NCBI GenBank assembly: GCA_934654515.1
Contig: CAKUGA010000055.1
Location: forward strand, 1-7,889
Reading direction: 5' to 3'
DNA from: an uncultured Collinsella sp.
Lineage (GTDB): Bacteria > Actinomycetota > Coriobacteriia > Coriobacteriales > Coriobacteriaceae
Length of the DNA stretch: 7,889 nucleotides
Made by a program: the position numbers and the translations under genes. The notes under the pieces were generated by a model. That model was not told the DNA's origin, did no database searches, and saw nothing but the letters and a program-made list of their open reading frames with translations. This document shows positions 6,772 through 7,889 of the stretch, in pieces. Every line of letters begins with the position of its first letter. Position 1 is the first letter of the stretch.

Positions 6772-7797
6772 CTAGCGCGCTGCGTACTCGAGCATGCGGT
6801 CGAGCGTGAGCTTGGCCTGATCGGCGGCCTCGTCCGACACGCCAATCTGCACCTCGCCCTCGCCCGTCTCCAGGCAGCGCACGAGCTTTTCGAGCGTGAT
6901 GAGATCCATGTTGACGCAGGTGGGCTGCACCGCGGGGAAGTAGAACTTCTTGCCGGTGCCCTGGCAGCGGCGCTCGAGCTCGTAGAGCACGCCGCGGACC
7001 GTCACGATAATGAACTCGCTCGCGTCGGACTCCTCGGCGTACTTGATGATGCCGGCGGTGGAGCCGATGTAGTCGGCCTCGGCCAAGACGTCGGCCTTGC
7101 ACTCAGGATGCGCCAGCACGAGCGCGTCGGGGTGGGCCTCCGTCGCGTCGACGATCTGCTCGACGGTGATGATGTGATGGCGCGGGCAGTAGCCGTTGTT
7201 GAGAATGACGTGCTTTTGCGGCACCTGCTCGGCTACGAAGCGGCCAAGGTTTTGGTCGGGAATGAACAGGATATGCTGCTGCGGCAGCTCGGACACGATC
7301 TTGACAGCGTTGGAGCTGGTGACGCACACGTCGCTCCAGCTTTTGATCTCGACCGTCGAGTTGACGTAGCACACCACGGCCAGATCGTCGCCGTACTCGG
7401 CGCGCGCCGCATCGACCGTCTCGCGCTTGACCATGTGCGCCATGGGGCAGTCCGCACCCGGCTCGGGCAGCAGCACAGTCTTGGTGGGATTGAGCAGCTT
7501 GGCGCTCTCGCCCATAAACTCCACGCCGCACAGCACGATGGTCTGCTGCGGCAGGCTTTTGGCGAGCTTTGCCAGGTAAAAGCTGTCGCCGACGTAATCG
7601 GCCACAGCCTGGACCTCGGGCGCCACGTAATAGTGCGCCAGGATCACCGCGTCGCGTTGGGTTTTAAGTTTCTGAATGGCCTCGACGAGCTCTGCGGGCA
7701 CCAATGCCGCGCGCTCCGTTGCCGTCGTTGCCGATGCCAGGCCGGCCGCAATGTCGCGTGCAAGCTCCGATGCATCCATGTTCGCGCTCTGTGCCAT
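6772..7797 (-). CDS. nadA: Quinolinate synthase A, 4Fe-4S enzyme
   Basis: NadA condenses iminoaspartate with dihydroxyacetone phosphate to quinolinate, using an oxygen-sensitive 4Fe-4S cluster held by three cysteines. The protein is 341 aa from the ATG at 7797. Family motifs are ILAHYYVAPEVQ (about 52-63), LCGVEFMGESAK (about 89-100), PEPGADCPMAHMV, CYVNSTVEIK, IPDQNLGRFV, NNGYCPRHH, LAHPECKADVL, GSTAGI and PTCVNMDLITLEKL. By family position the cluster ligands should be Cys90, Cys204 and Cys294; the many other cysteines are typical. AGAGGGG lies 5 bases before the ATG. A TTG directly before it (7800-7798) could add one residue but is less likely. It is the first gene of the operon, with nadB 55 bp downstream, and its promoter overlaps a perfect inverted repeat that should bind the NiaR encoded last in the operon. 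Confidence 0.98.
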   Translation of the reverse strand: MAQSANMDASELARDIAAGLASATTATERAALVPAELVEAIQKLKTQRDAVILAHYYVAPEVQAVADYVGDSFYLAKLAKSLPQQTIVLCGVEFMGESAKLLNPTKTVLLPEPGADCPMAHMVKRETVDAARAEYGDDLAVVCYVNSTVEIKSWSDVCVTSSNAVKIVSELPQQHILFIPDQNLGRFVAEQVPQKHVILNNGYCPRHHIITVEQIVDATEAHPDALVLAHPECKADVLAEADYIGSTAGIIKYAEESDASEFIIVTVRGVLYELERRCQGTGKKFYFPAVQPTCVNMDLITLEKLVRCLETGEGEVQIGVSDEAADQAKLTLDRMLEYAAR

Positions 7798-7832
7798 CAA
7801 GGCCCCTCTCTTTTGGCGAATCTTGGGGCTTT

Positions 7833-7861
7833 AGTATGACACCTAGGTTTACAGCTGACAA
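7833..7861 (-). promoter_or_regulatory. Promoter of the nadA-nadB-nadC-niaR operon
   Basis: On the minus strand TTGTCA (7861-7856) and CATACT (7838-7833) are separated by exactly 17 bp. They match the sigma-70 -35 consensus at five of six positions and the -10 at four of six. Transcription would start near 7826-7829, leaving a leader of about 30 bases. The -35 hexamer and the whole spacer lie inside the inverted repeat at 7839-7882, so a protein bound there would block RNA polymerase. Confidence 0.7.
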
Positions 7862-7882
7862 GACAGCTGTAAACCTAGGTGT
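7839..7882. promoter_or_regulatory. Perfect 19-bp inverted repeat, probable NiaR operator
   Basis: ACACCTAGGTTTACAGCTG (7839-7857) is repeated exactly in reverse complement at 7864-7882 around ACAAGA. Each arm carries two self-complementary hexamers, CCTAGG and CAGCTG, so the site reads CCTAGG-TTTA-CAGCTG-spacer-CAGCTG-TAAA-CCTAGG. On the minus strand the centre reads TGTCTTGTCA, which resembles the NiaR operator centre as I remember it; this is not verified. It covers the -35 and spacer of the nadA promoter. With the repressor gene at the end of the same operon, the simplest reading is a niacin-controlled autoregulatory operator. Its length (44 bp) would allow two repressor dimers. Confidence 0.75.
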
Positions 7883-7889
7883 AAAGTTG

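Noticed and set aside
6553..7839. 428-aa open frame on the plus strand opposite nadA
   Set aside because: Antisense shadow of nadA; composition is typical of such frames and there is no translation signal.

Overview
This window most likely comes from a high-GC actinobacterium of the class Coriobacteriia (Collinsella or a relative). The grounds are the GC-rich codon use, the actinobacterial heat-shock gene order dnaK-grpE-dnaJ (Bacillota usually have hrcA-grpE-dnaK-dnaJ), a clostridial-type 2[4Fe-4S] ferredoxin that suits an anaerobe, and a NiaR-type niacin regulator. The genus is an inference; the families are read directly from the sequence.

Layout. Positions 1-2962 hold a minus-strand chaperone operon in the order dnaK, grpE, then the first 38 codons of dnaJ, which runs off the left edge. 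dnaK and grpE are 2 bp apart, while a strong GC hairpin separates grpE from dnaJ. Positions 2963-3504 are a 542-bp divergent intergenic region with the dnaK leader on one side and a likely ferredoxin promoter on the other. A 61-aa ferredoxin gene follows on the plus strand (3505-3690) and ends at a 23-bp perfect-stem bidirectional terminator. Positions 3777-3930 contain an unusual nested inverted-repeat element. Positions 3931-7797 are a minus-strand NAD-biosynthesis operon, nadA-nadB-nadC-niaR, and at the right edge is its promoter with a perfect 19-bp inverted repeat that should be the repressor operator.

How the genes work together. NadB (FAD-dependent L-aspartate oxidase) makes iminoaspartate. 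NadA (4Fe-4S quinolinate synthase) condenses it with dihydroxyacetone phosphate to quinolinate. NadC converts quinolinate and PRPP to nicotinate mononucleotide. The last gene encodes a winged-helix plus 3H-domain protein of the NiaR family that very probably senses niacin and shuts off its own operon through the inverted repeat overlapping the nadA promoter. In the other operon, DnaK, GrpE and DnaJ form the Hsp70 folding cycle.

The points most worth following up are the nested-palindrome operator at 7839-7882, the three-tier hairpin element at 3822-3920, a second well-placed start inside grpE, the diderm-type insert in this actinobacterial DnaK, and a NadB that lacks the usual C-terminal helical domain. 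I did not find a CRISPR array, transposase, tRNA or rRNA gene, or an obviously new multi-gene system.
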